Shown here: piece after piece, positions 42,964 to 51,167 of the stretch | How the letters are laid out: each line of letters starts with the position of its first letter | Position numbering within the stretch: the stretch's first letter is position 1 | NCBI GenBank assembly: GCA_963697345.1 | Contig: CAVONS010000007.1 | Coordinates: forward strand, 62,001 to 126,000 | From: Prado023 sp963697345 | GTDB taxonomy: Bacteria; Actinomycetota; Actinomycetes; S36-B12; CAIYMF01 | Length of the DNA stretch: 64,000 nucleotides | Direction: 5' to 3' | Made by a program: the position numbers and the translations under genes | The notes under the pieces: model-generated | What the model was told of the DNA's origin: nothing | Databases searched by the model: none | What the model saw: the letters and a program-made list of their open reading frames with translations, nothing else

Positions 42964-42982
42964 GCCACGGATGGACCGTGGC
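42964..42982 (+). promoter_or_regulatory. Hairpin in the rpsF leader (candidate S6:S18 autoregulation site)
   Basis: GCCACGG-ATGGA-CCGTGGC forms a perfect 7-bp stem with a 5-nt loop, 26 nt before the start codon and just before the GGAGG. rpsF leaders of many bacteria carry a hairpin bound by the S6:S18 complex with a required CCG; this one contains CCG on its 3' side, but I cannot match the bulge structure. Confidence 0.4.
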
Positions 42983-43008
42983 CGAACGAGTCCGAAGGAG
43001 GTGGGTTC

Positions 43009-43305
43009 TTGAGCACGCGCCATTACGAGATCATGGTGATCCTCGACCCCGAGCTGGACGAGCGCACAGTCGCTCCGAGCTTGGATACGTTCCTCAATGT
43101 CATCCGTCAGGATGGTGGCGAGGTGTCGTCCGTGGATGTGTGGGGCCGTCGTCGACTGGCCTATGACATCCAGAAGAAGTCCGAGGGCATCTACGCCATC
43201 CTCGACGTCAACTGCACGCCGGCCGCGGTGTCCGAGCTCGACCGTCAGCTGGGGCTGAACGAGTCGGTGCTGCGCACCAAGGTCATGCGTCCCGAGATCA
43301 GGTAG
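43009..43305 (+). CDS. rpsF: Ribosomal protein bS6
   Basis: The 98-residue bS6 protein of the 30S subunit has RHYEIMVILDPELDERTV at the N-terminus and SSVDVWGRRRLAYDIQKKSEG in the middle, both diagnostic. TTG at 43009 is the start because GGAGG lies 9 nt upstream and the protein then begins as in homologues. It heads the operon rpsF-ssb-rpsR-rplI and binds bS18 encoded two genes later. Confidence 0.93.
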   Translation: MSTRHYEIMVILDPELDERTVAPSLDTFLNVIRQDGGEVSSVDVWGRRRLAYDIQKKSEGIYAILDVNCTPAAVSELDRQLGLNESVLRTKVMRPEIR

Positions 43306-43313
43306 GGCGTTCC

Positions 43314-43837
43314 ATGGCTGCAGGAGACATCCCGATCACGGTCGTGGGCAACCTCACGGCCGATCCCGAACTGCGCTTCACGCCCTCCGGGCAGGCTGTC
43401 GCCAACTTCACCGTGGCGTCGACGAACCGCATGCTGGACAAGCAGACCAACGAGTGGAAGGACGGGGACACCGTCTTCATCCGCTGCAGTGTCTGGCGCC
43501 AGTACGCCGAGAACGTTGCCGAGTCGCTGACCAAGGGCACCCGCGTGGTGGTCACCGGTCGGCTCAAGGTGCGCCAGTACGAGGCACGCGACGGTGGCAA
43601 GGGCACCAGCGTGGAGTGCGATGTCGACGAGGTCGGCCCCGCGCTTCGCTATGCGACTGCGAAGGTCAACCGCGTATCGCGTTCCGACGGCTTCAGCGGC
43701 GGCCAGGGCAGTGGGGGTGGCTTCGGCGGCTCCAGGGCTCCCAGGGCTCCCAGGGCGGCGGCCGTGCCGACGATCCGTGGGCCAGCCAGCAGTCCGGTGG
43801 CTTCGGCGGCGGCGACGAGCAGCCTCCGCCCTTCTGA
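43314..43837 (+). CDS. ssb: Single-stranded DNA-binding protein, reading frame broken near the 3' end
   Basis: The OB-fold domain (about 1-110: ITVVGNLTADPELRFTPSGQAVANF, VFIRCSVWRQYAENVAESL, GTRVVVTGRLKVRQYE) is intact. In the Gly-rich tail one C seems missing: three 9-bp units should read CTCCCAGGG, but the first (about 43730-43737) reads CTCCAGGG. With the C restored the frame gives GGSQGSQGSQGGGRADDPWA and ends in the essential acidic tip DEQPPPF at 43837, which recruits replication and repair partners. As printed, the frame misses this tip and runs on to 43997, overlapping rpsR. Because ssb is essential, a base-calling error is the likeliest cause. ATG 43314 is 8 bp after the rpsF stop. 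Confidence 0.9.
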
Positions 43838-43966
43838 TCGAAGGCTCGGTCCCCGATCGAGTGTCCCCATCGGGTCGGTGGGTGTCTGCCCATCCGACCT
43901 GTCACACAACACATACAGGACCATCCCGGCCCACGGGCTGGGCATCCGTAGAAACGGAGCACCACG

Positions 43967-44206
43967 ATGGCCAAGGCCGTTATCCGCAAGCCCATGAAGA
44001 AGAAGGCGTGCGCGTTCTGCAAGGAGGGCGCTGCGCCCGTCGACTACAAGGACGTGCCGCTGCTGCGCAAGTACATCTCGGACCGCGGAAAGATCCGCGC
44101 CCGTCGAGTGACCGGCAACTGCACACGCCACCAGCGCGACATCGCCATGGCAGTCAAGAACGCCCGCGAGGTCGCCCTGCTCCCCTACACCTCCACCGCA
44201 CGCTGA
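43967..44206 (+). CDS. rpsR: Ribosomal protein bS18 (zinc-ribbon type)
   Basis: The 79-residue bS18 has MKKKACAFCKEG with CxxC plus a later Cys in RVTGNCTRHQRDIA: the C+ form that can bind zinc. KYISDRGKIRARRVTGN is the signature segment. Actinobacteria often have a second, cysteine-free bS18 used in zinc shortage; it is not in this window. ATG at 43967 follows GGAG. It lies in the rpsF operon before rplI. Confidence 0.95.
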   Translation: MAKAVIRKPMKKKACAFCKEGAAPVDYKDVPLLRKYISDRGKIRARRVTGNCTRHQRDIAMAVKNAREVALLPYTSTAR

Positions 44207-44225
44207 CCCGGAAGGACAGACGACG

Positions 44226-44675
44226 ATGAAGCTCATCCTCACATCCGACGTCCTCGGCCTGGGCGCACCAGGCGACGTGGTCGAGGTCAAGGACGGCTAC
44301 GGCCGCAACTACCTCCTGCCCCGAGGCCTGGCTGTCGGCTGGACCAGGGGTGGCGAGAAGCAGGTCACCCAGATCAAGCGCGCACGTTCCTCGCGTGAGG
44401 TCCGTGATCTTGATCACGCCAAGGAGATCAAGGCCGCGCTGGAGTCCAAGCCGGTGCAGCTCGTGTCCAAGGCCGGGAGCGGGGGCCGGTTGTTCGGCTC
44501 CATCGGTGGCGCCGACGTCGCCGAGGCCGTGCTGGGCGCCGGCGGTCCGTCGCTGGACAAGCGCAAGGTCACCCTGACCGCGCCGATCAAGTCCGTCGGC
44601 ACGCACACCGCCACGGTGGCACTGCACCCTGAGGTCTCGGCCACCGTGACCCTGGAGGTCGTGGCCGCCAGCTGA
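44226..44675 (+). CDS. rplI: Ribosomal protein bL9
   Basis: The 149-residue bL9 of the 50S subunit begins MKLILTSDVLGLGAPGDVVEVKDGYGRNYLLPRGLAVGWT, the diagnostic N-terminal domain, followed by the long connecting helix and the C-terminal domain (LFGSIGGADVAEAV). Spacing from rpsR is 19 bp with GGAAGGA before ATG. The strong hairpin at 44705-44745 ends the operon. Confidence 0.95.
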   Translation: MKLILTSDVLGLGAPGDVVEVKDGYGRNYLLPRGLAVGWTRGGEKQVTQIKRARSSREVRDLDHAKEIKAALESKPVQLVSKAGSGGRLFGSIGGADVAEAVLGAGGPSLDKRKVTLTAPIKSVGTHTATVALHPEVSATVTLEVVAAS

Positions 44676-44704
44676 GCGGCTTGCGGTGCCGCACGCGCAC
44701 CTCG

Positions 44705-44745
44705 ACGAGGAGTGGGTCCCCCAACTGGGGTGACCCACTCCTCGT
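44705..44745 (+). terminator. Strong hairpin after rplI
   Basis: ACGAGGAGTGGGTC (44705-44718) pairs perfectly with GACCCACTCCTCGT (44732-44745). Inside, CCCC and GGGG around AACT extend the stem with one bulged T. It lies 29 bp after the rplI stop. There is no U-tract, but the stem is about 18 bp. Confidence 0.75.
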
Positions 44746-44824
44746 GCGTGGGGGACGGGCGCCCCGGGCCTCGTGGTGGTCAGGCGGATTGAGGTTCCCC
44801 AAGCCCCGGCGTAGCCTTGCCGAC

Positions 44825-46189
44825 GTGAGATGGATGACGCGGGCGAGCGCGGCCGTTGCAGCGGCGATGATCCTGGGAGCCCTGGGTGCTCCCGCGGCCA
44901 CGGCTGACGATCCGAGCGCTGCGGCGAACACCGCGCCCGTGGCTGTGCCGGACACCGTCCAGATGGTCAGCGGCACCACGGTCCGTGTCGACCCCCGCGG
45001 CAACGACACCGACGCCGATGGCGATGCGCTGTCGGTCATTGCGGCCACCGTGCAGGCTGGGTCCGGCAGCGTCACGATCGACGGGGCCGGGGAAACCCAG
45101 GTGCTGGTGATCCAGGCCGCCGCCCAGCTCGTGGGGCAGCTCGTGATCAGCTACACGATCGAGGACTCCTCGCTCGAGAAGGCGCAAGCACAATCGACAG
45201 TGACCGCTGACGTGGTCGCGCCGACACCACCACCGGCCACGCCCGAGACACCGGCCACCCCCGCGACGCCGGTCCCCGTGAACCACCGTCCCGTGGCCGT
45301 CAAGGACATCCTGAACGTGCAGGCCGGCAGCGGGCGGACCAAGGTCGCCGTCCTGGCCAACGACACCGACCGCGACGGCGACCGCATCAAGCTGGTCAAG
45401 GTGAAGAAGGCCGCCAAGGGCAAGGCCACACGTTCCGGTTCGAAGGTGGTGTACCGGGCGCCCACGAAGTGGTCGGGCAAGCTCAAGGTGCGCTACAAGG
45501 TCCGTGACGCCCGGGGGGCGACGGACTGGGGCGTGCTGAAGGTCACCGTGAAGTCAGCCCCCAAGCCGAAGCCACAAGCCAAGCCCAAGCCCCTGCCGGT
45601 GGGGTCAGGCACGCCCTCGAATGCTCAGGTGGAGTCGGCGCTGTCCCGGCTCGGCCTGCCGACCGGATGGGTGAACGGCACCTACGACCAGGCCACGAGG
45701 CGTGCGGTGTGCGCCTGGCGCACGGTCATGGGGCGCACCGCGCACCGCGGACTTCCGACGTCCCAAGAGGCACGGGCCATCGTCGCGACCTCGCGCGTTC
45801 CCAGGGCACAGGCCTCCATGGTGCCCGGGGTGAACATCTCGCTCACCTGCCAGGCGGTGTTCTGGGTGAGCCCGCAGGACACCTACCGCCGGATCATGCC
45901 GGGCAGCACCGGCAAGTCGGGCTACGGGACACGCGTGGGCACCTGGCGTGTGTTCATCACACGCACCACCTGGCGCTACTCAACGATCTACCCCGAGGCC
46001 CGCATGTACAAGCCGATGCAGTTCTCCGGCGGTCAGGCGATCCATGGCTCGGCCACGGACTCCCTGGTCAAGACCTACCCGGCCTCCCACGGCTGCGTGC
46101 GGATGCTGCACCGAGACATCGACGCCCTCCAGGCGGGTGGGGTGCGCAACGGAACGCTGGTCAAGGTCTTCGGCTCCTGGCGGGGCTAG
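44825..46189 (+). CDS. Secreted L,D-transpeptidase with two Ig/cadherin-like domains
   Basis: The 454-residue protein has a signal peptide (RASAAVAAAMILGALGAPAATA), two Ig/cadherin-like domains (each with NDTDADGD or NDTDRDGD, a calcium-loop-like motif), a Pro/Lys linker, a peptidoglycan-binding-like helix set (about 260-315) and a C-terminal YkuD catalytic domain (about 340-454) with HGSATDSL and SHGCVRM, where Cys is the nucleophile. L,D-transpeptidases make 3-3 peptidoglycan cross-links or anchor proteins. GTG 44825 has TAGCCT (44812-44817) 7 nt upstream and no ribosome-binding site. Confidence 0.9.
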   Translation: MRWMTRASAAVAAAMILGALGAPAATADDPSAAANTAPVAVPDTVQMVSGTTVRVDPRGNDTDADGDALSVIAATVQAGSGSVTIDGAGETQVLVIQAAAQLVGQLVISYTIEDSSLEKAQAQSTVTADVVAPTPPPATPETPATPATPVPVNHRPVAVKDILNVQAGSGRTKVAVLANDTDRDGDRIKLVKVKKAAKGKATRSGSKVVYRAPTKWSGKLKVRYKVRDARGATDWGVLKVTVKSAPKPKPQAKPKPLPVGSGTPSNAQVESALSRLGLPTGWVNGTYDQATRRAVCAWRTVMGRTAHRGLPTSQEARAIVATSRVPRAQASMVPGVNISLTCQAVFWVSPQDTYRRIMPGSTGKSGYGTRVGTWRVFITRTTWRYSTIYPEARMYKPMQFSGGQAIHGSATDSLVKTYPASHGCVRMLHRDIDALQAGGVRNGTLVKVFGSWRG

Positions 46190-46212
46190 GTGCTGCAGCT
46201 GCAGCGTCGGGT

Positions 46213-46725
46213 TCACGTGGTGAGCATCTGTCGCAGGTGGTCCATCAGGTTGGGCATCGATCGCTCGACCATGGTGCGCACCAGTCGATAGGCCTCGAGG
46301 GTCTCGTAGTACGGGTCGGGAACATCCCCGGGTCCCTCAGGGTCGAAGTCGCGGAAGGCCACGATGTTCTCGACATGCCTGGCGTGCCGCTGGGCCGACG
46401 CCCGCAGGAGACGCATGTGGCCCGCATCCATCGTGAGGATGAGGTCCCTCTCCTCGAACCAGGCAGGATCGAACTGGCGGGCCCGGTGGGAGATCGGGTA
46501 GCCCCCCTCCGCCAGGATCTGACGGGCCCGTTCGTCAGCGTCGTCTCCGACGTGGTAGCTGTGGGTGCCTGCTGAGTCCACCACCACCCGGCCCTCGAGA
46601 TCCGATCCCTGCAGCGTGCTGGTCAGGATCGCCTCGGCCATGGGGGACCGGCAGATGTTGCCCGTGCACACCATCGTCACCCGGAGCGGATCGGTTGTGG
46701 AAAACTGCGTGCTCGGCTCGCTCAT
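46213..46725 (-). CDS. Low-molecular-weight protein-tyrosine phosphatase
   Basis: The 170-residue phosphatase has the CX5R loop VCTGNICRSPMAE (Cys20, Arg26) and the general acid Asp137 in DPYY. Length and fold fit the LMW-PTP family, which removes phosphate from tyrosine of proteins (or arginine in some members). ATG 46725 (MSEPSTQFSTTDPLRV) has CAGAAT 7 nt upstream and may be leaderless. It is convergent with the L,D-transpeptidase (23-bp gap) and divergent from dnaB. No tyrosine kinase gene is nearby. Confidence 0.88.
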   Translation of the reverse strand: MSEPSTQFSTTDPLRVTMVCTGNICRSPMAEAILTSTLQGSDLEGRVVVDSAGTHSYHVGDDADERARQILAEGGYPISHRARQFDPAWFEERDLILTMDAGHMRLLRASAQRHARHVENIVAFRDFDPEGPGDVPDPYYETLEAYRLVRTMVERSMPNLMDHLRQMLTT

Positions 46726-47098
46726 GGCACCCATTCTGCGGTAGGGGAGGCGGCGTGGCTCCGGCCCGGGCGTGTCGTGGAGTGGTGCTGAAGGCCCGAA
46801 AACTATCTCCAATGTTTCTTTCACGCACAGGGTGTGGAGCGCATCACCGCAGGTCAGAGGCACATTGGACCCCGCTGGCTGGGCACTGCTCCCATGTTGT
46901 CCACAAGGAAGCCCGCCCTTTGTGCCGCGTGTCACACAACTTGTCCACATCGTTATCCACAGGGGGGGCTGTACGGGGGGTTGCGCAGGGCCTAGGTTCA
47001 CGGCGGGCACCATCGCGAAACACAGCGCTAGGTGCACGACGCACGAGCTCTCCGGGATGTCGGACCCCCCGTGTAGACCAGTGGCCAAGGAGGGGTGG
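46726..47098. other. 373-bp intergenic region upstream of dnaB
   Basis: No gene is visible. It holds an AT-richer patch (about 46797-46823, GAAAACTATCTCC and TTTCTTTCAC), three DnaA boxes at 46897-46961 and, near the dnaB end, a possible -10 TAGGTT (46994-46999). The GGAGGGG ribosome-binding site for dnaB is at 47090-47096. Confidence 0.6.
46897..46961 (+). promoter_or_regulatory. Three DnaA boxes upstream of dnaB
   Basis: TTGTCCACA (46897-46905), TTGTCCACA (46941-46949) and TTATCCACA (46953-46961) are all in the same orientation. TTATCCACA is the general DnaA consensus and TTGTCCACA the preferred form in high-GC actinobacteria. The last two are 12 bp apart start to start. Confidence 0.8.
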
Positions 47099-48463
<1,365 letters not shown>

Positions 48464-48467
48464 CTGG

Positions 48468-48497
48468 CAGCGAGCCGTGCGCCACGTCTGCTCGCTG
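48468..48497 (+). terminator. Hairpin downstream of dnaB
   Basis: CAGCGAGC (48468-48475) pairs with GCTCGCTG (48490-48497) around a 14-nt loop, 4 bp after the dnaB stop. There is no U-tract. Confidence 0.45.
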
Positions 48498-48600
48498 TAC
48501 GGCGTCCGCTCATCCTGCGGCGACGGGGCGCTCAGACCGGACATCTCAGAGGCAGACACCACGTTCGTGGGGTGCCGCAAACGGCTGATCAGAGTCCGCC

Positions 48601-49167
48601 TCAGGCGGGGTCCGCAGCCTCGAACGTGACGTCGGCCGTGGTCGCGGTTCCGGCTGTCCGGCCGGGCGCGCTGTGGTACTGCCAGTAGAGGTTCGTGTGC
48701 GCGATGACCTTGTCGGGTGGGGGAGCGCCGTACGCCGACAGGTCCTCGGTGGTATGGGCGTCGGCGACGAGGGTGGCGTCGTAACCACGCACGATGGCCC
48801 CGTGCAGCGTGGAACGCACGCACGCGTCGGTCTGGGCGCCCACGATGACCAGGCGGCCGATGCCCTGGTCAGCCAGCACGGACTCGAGGTTCGTCTCCTC
48901 GAACGAGTCTCCGTACGTCTTGTGCACGAGGGCCTCAGAATCACGGGGTAGCAGTTCGGGGACGAACTGCCAGGGGTCGCTGTTGCGGGGAAGGTCGTTG
49001 CTGCTGTGCTGGACCCACACGACTGCCGCACCCTCCGCGCGCGCCCTGTCGACCAGCGTGCTGATGTTGCCCACGACAGTGTCCCGGTCGTAGGCATCAG
49101 CCACGACTCCCTGCTGCACGTCGATGACGACCAGTGCGCTGTTGGGGCGGTTCGCCAACGTGGTCAT
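48601..49167 (-). CDS. Cysteine hydrolase, isochorismatase-like family
   Basis: The 188-residue hydrolase has the catalytic triad of the family: Asp16 (VVIDVQQG), Lys83 (VHKTYGDSF) and Cys116 (TDACVRST). A cis-peptide segment (VGAQTDACV) is typical. Members hydrolyse isochorismate, nicotinamide or other amides; there is no neighbour to indicate the substrate. ATG 49167 follows GGAGG. It is convergent with dnaB and 66 bp downstream, on the same strand, of the HNH nuclease gene's 3' end direction (that gene ends at 49234). Confidence 0.85.
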   Translation of the reverse strand: MTTLANRPNSALVVIDVQQGVVADAYDRDTVVGNISTLVDRARAEGAAVVWVQHSSNDLPRNSDPWQFVPELLPRDSEALVHKTYGDSFEETNLESVLADQGIGRLVIVGAQTDACVRSTLHGAIVRGYDATLVADAHTTEDLSAYGAPPPDKVIAHTNLYWQYHSAPGRTAGTATTADVTFEAADPA

Positions 49168-49233
49168 GGTTCCTCCGAGCGGTAGGTCGTGGTGGTCGCC
49201 ATGCTAGGGCTTGCGCAGGATGGCGAGCGGCGT

Positions 49234-50736
49234 TCACGGCCCTCGCCAGCGGACTCGCGGAGTGGTGCGGATGATCCAGGGCGCGCCGTTGTTCCCGGGC
49301 CAGGGCGTGCCGGGCGGGGCTCCGGGATCGGGCTCAGGGACTGGATCATCGGGCGGGGCCGGGGTGATGGCCCACATCCCCAGGTCGACCTGGCGGTGAT
49401 GAGACCAACACAGCAGAGCGAGGTTCTCGAGGTCGGATCTGCCGCCGGCCGCCCACTCGCGCACATGATGGGTCTGGCAGCTCTCGGCCGCCACCTGGCA
49501 GCCGGGGATGATGCATCCGCCGTCCCGTGCGGCAAGGGCCCGGCGCTGGGCGGGTGTGGCGATGCGCGTTGTTCGTCCGACGGCCAGCGGCAGCGGGGCA
49601 CCTCCCAGCATGAGTTGGGCGAGTGCGGCGATCCGTGGGGCTGCGTCCGATGGGAGGTCCGAGGCGAGGTCCGCGACGAGTTCCGGGGTGATTCCCGAGG
49701 GCAGTCCCGTGGGGAGTCCAGACGGCGGTACCGCTCCGGATCCGGCGGGCGGGCGGGCGGTGGACCCGTCGAGACCGTTGGACGACGGGCTTGTCACGGC
49801 GATGGGGGTCAGGGTGGCGTCGCAGGCCGCGAACTGGGCCTCGCTGATGGTGAGCTGGTGCCCGCGGCTGGTCGTCCATACCGGGTCACCGGCACTCGTG
49901 TGCTCGAGCGTGACGTTCAGGGCAACGGGCAGGCCGCCTCGGCTGGGCAGGACGCCCGTGGCGGCGGCGTTGTTGACCAGCGCGACCAGAGCATCGGCCC
50001 GCCGGGCGCCGGCGGACACATGGTCAGCCGTGCTTCGCAGCTTCTCGGACCAGGCTTCGATGGCTGCCATGACGGCCTCACCCTCCAGACGCGGAAGGGC
50101 TCCCGACAGAAGAACGGTGTCGCCGAGGATGGCGAAGGACAGGTCCCTGCTCTCGTGAGCACCCTGTTCTTCCGGCGTGGGCTCGTCGCCAGGTGGGTGA
50201 AGCATCCGAGCAGCGGCAGTCACGAAGCGCGCGACCGCAGCTGGTGACCAGCGACCCCAGTGATCGTCCAGCTCGGCGATGACCGCACCCAGCTCCTCGG
50301 CGCTGAAGGAGTGCGCGTGCCGCACGACCGCATCCACATGCTCAGACGTGATGAGGCCCGCGCCCCAGGCCGCGGCAAGGGTGGGGTGCTCGGCTGCCAG
50401 CGCCCCAGCACGAGCCAGCCGACGGGACTGCCCCGGCGCCCACCCGCGCGCGGTCAGCACGGCCCCGGGGCCGGCAAGGGGCAGGGACCCGTTGGCGCAA
50501 GCGGCGTGCATCCTTCGAGCCACCTCGTACTCCACCGCCGCAAGGGCCCCTGCCAGCACCTCCACATCGGCGGCGGGGCGTTCGCCGGCGGTCAACCCCA
50601 TCGCCGGTAGGTCTTGGGCAGTCATGTCCATGGCAGAGCGCCACAGCTGCCTCACGTCCGCGGACGAGTCAGGTAGGGCCCGCGCTGCGCGCACGTCACG
50701 CGCTACGACTGGCTGGCCGATCGTCGTGCTCGCCAT
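49234..50736 (-). CDS. DUF222 / HNH endonuclease (13E12-repeat family)
   Basis: The 500-residue protein starts at ATG 50736 (MASTTIGQPVVARDV), with GGGGGTGGG upstream. It has a helical DUF222 domain (about 60-300; ARMLHPPGD, LSGALPRLEGEAVMAAIEAW) and a C-terminal HNH nuclease motif: RDGGCIIPGC, then CQTHHVREWAAGG and LENLALLCWSHHRQVD with paired Cys and His. These multicopy actinobacterial genes encode putative DNA endonucleases; in mycobacteria several are LexA-controlled. A LexA-like box lies at 50749-50764. Longer in-frame translations upstream are low-complexity repeat DNA, not protein. Confidence 0.85.
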   Translation of the reverse strand: MASTTIGQPVVARDVRAARALPDSSADVRQLWRSAMDMTAQDLPAMGLTAGERPAADVEVLAGALAAVEYEVARRMHAACANGSLPLAGPGAVLTARGWAPGQSRRLARAGALAAEHPTLAAAWGAGLITSEHVDAVVRHAHSFSAEELGAVIAELDDHWGRWSPAAVARFVTAAARMLHPPGDEPTPEEQGAHESRDLSFAILGDTVLLSGALPRLEGEAVMAAIEAWSEKLRSTADHVSAGARRADALVALVNNAAATGVLPSRGGLPVALNVTLEHTSAGDPVWTTSRGHQLTISEAQFAACDATLTPIAVTSPSSNGLDGSTARPPAGSGAVPPSGLPTGLPSGITPELVADLASDLPSDAAPRIAALAQLMLGGAPLPLAVGRTTRIATPAQRRALAARDGGCIIPGCQVAAESCQTHHVREWAAGGRSDLENLALLCWSHHRQVDLGMWAITPAPPDDPVPEPDPGAPPGTPWPGNNGAPWIIRTTPRVRWRGP

Positions 50737-50748
50737 ACCCACCCCCGT

Positions 50749-50770
50749 CCGAACTGATGTTCGAATTCTA
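50749..50770 (-). promoter_or_regulatory. LexA (SOS) box overlapping the nuclease promoter
   Basis: On the minus strand, TAGAAT (50770-50765, -10) is followed at once by TCGAAC-ATCA-GTTCGG (50764-50749). This differs at one base from the actinobacterial SOS consensus TCGAAC-N4-GTTCGA. The expected transcription start falls within the box, 12 bp upstream of the ATG region, the classical layout for LexA repression. Confidence 0.75.
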
Positions 50771-50823
50771 TGGCTGGTGGCTGACATTGAACCCGAGTGT
50801 CCTGGGATCTGTGGACGGTGGCC

Positions 50824-50917
50824 GACCGTGCCCAGCGCCGACCATGCGATCCCCGACCGTGCGATCCCCGACCGTGCCCAGCGCCGATCGTGCCCACCGC
50901 CGATCGTGCCCGCACGC
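50824..50917. repeat. Degenerate 15-16-bp tandem repeats (GACCGTGCCCAGCGCC type)
   Basis: Units begin at 50824, 50840, 50855, 50870, 50886 and 50902 (lengths 16, 15, 15, 16, 16). Two variants alternate, ending in CCAGCGCC or GATCCCC, with GATCGTGC in the last two. Confidence 0.75.
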
Positions 50918-51032
50918 AGCGCCGATGGGGTGCCTGGGCGTGCGATGGCGGATGGCCACACGGAGATCCCGCGGCGCACGGGGGAGCTCCAGCCGGCGTC
51001 CGGACGCGCCTGGAGGGGATGCCGACGCTGGG

Positions 51033-51063
51033 TTGACATTGACGCAACGTCAACTTCTAGGGT
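51033..51063 (+). promoter_or_regulatory. MerR-family promoter/operator
   Basis: TTGACA (51033-51038) and TAGGGT (51058-51063) are separated by exactly 19 nt. The spacer holds the perfect palindrome TTGACG-CAA-CGTCAA (51039-51053). An over-long 19-bp spacer with a palindrome between -35 and -10 is the hallmark of MerR-controlled promoters. It is ~105 bp upstream of the MerR gene start. Confidence 0.8.
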
Positions 51064-51091
51064 GGGTGGCGCTCGGCCAAGCAGACTGCCA

Positions 51092-51145
51092 GACGGCCGA
51101 CGGCCAACCCGACGGCCAACCCGACGGCCAACCCGACGGTCAGTC
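51092..51145. repeat. 12-bp tandem repeats (GACGGCCAACCC) in the merR leader
   Basis: Perfect copies lie at 51099-51110, 51111-51122 and 51123-51134, with partial copies on both sides (51092-51098 and 51135-51145). They lie between the promoter and the ribosome-binding site, so they are transcribed. Confidence 0.8.
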
Positions 51146-51167
51146 ACCTCTGCGAAGGAGGAGAAAC

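Larger units (their letters stand above)
50737..51167. other. 431-bp divergent intergenic region between the HNH nuclease and MerR genes
   Basis: No gene is supported here. It contains a LexA-type box with a -10 for the nuclease (50749-50770), a degenerate 15-16-bp repeat array (50824-50917), the MerR-type promoter (51033-51063) and a 12-bp repeat array (51092-51145). Frames open through it are repeat translations. Confidence 0.7.

Noticed and set aside
46726..47098. Chromosomal replication origin at the DnaA-box cluster
   Set aside because: Only three boxes, and dnaA, dnaN, recF and rpmH are all absent. Actinobacterial oriC lies between dnaA and dnaN with many more boxes.
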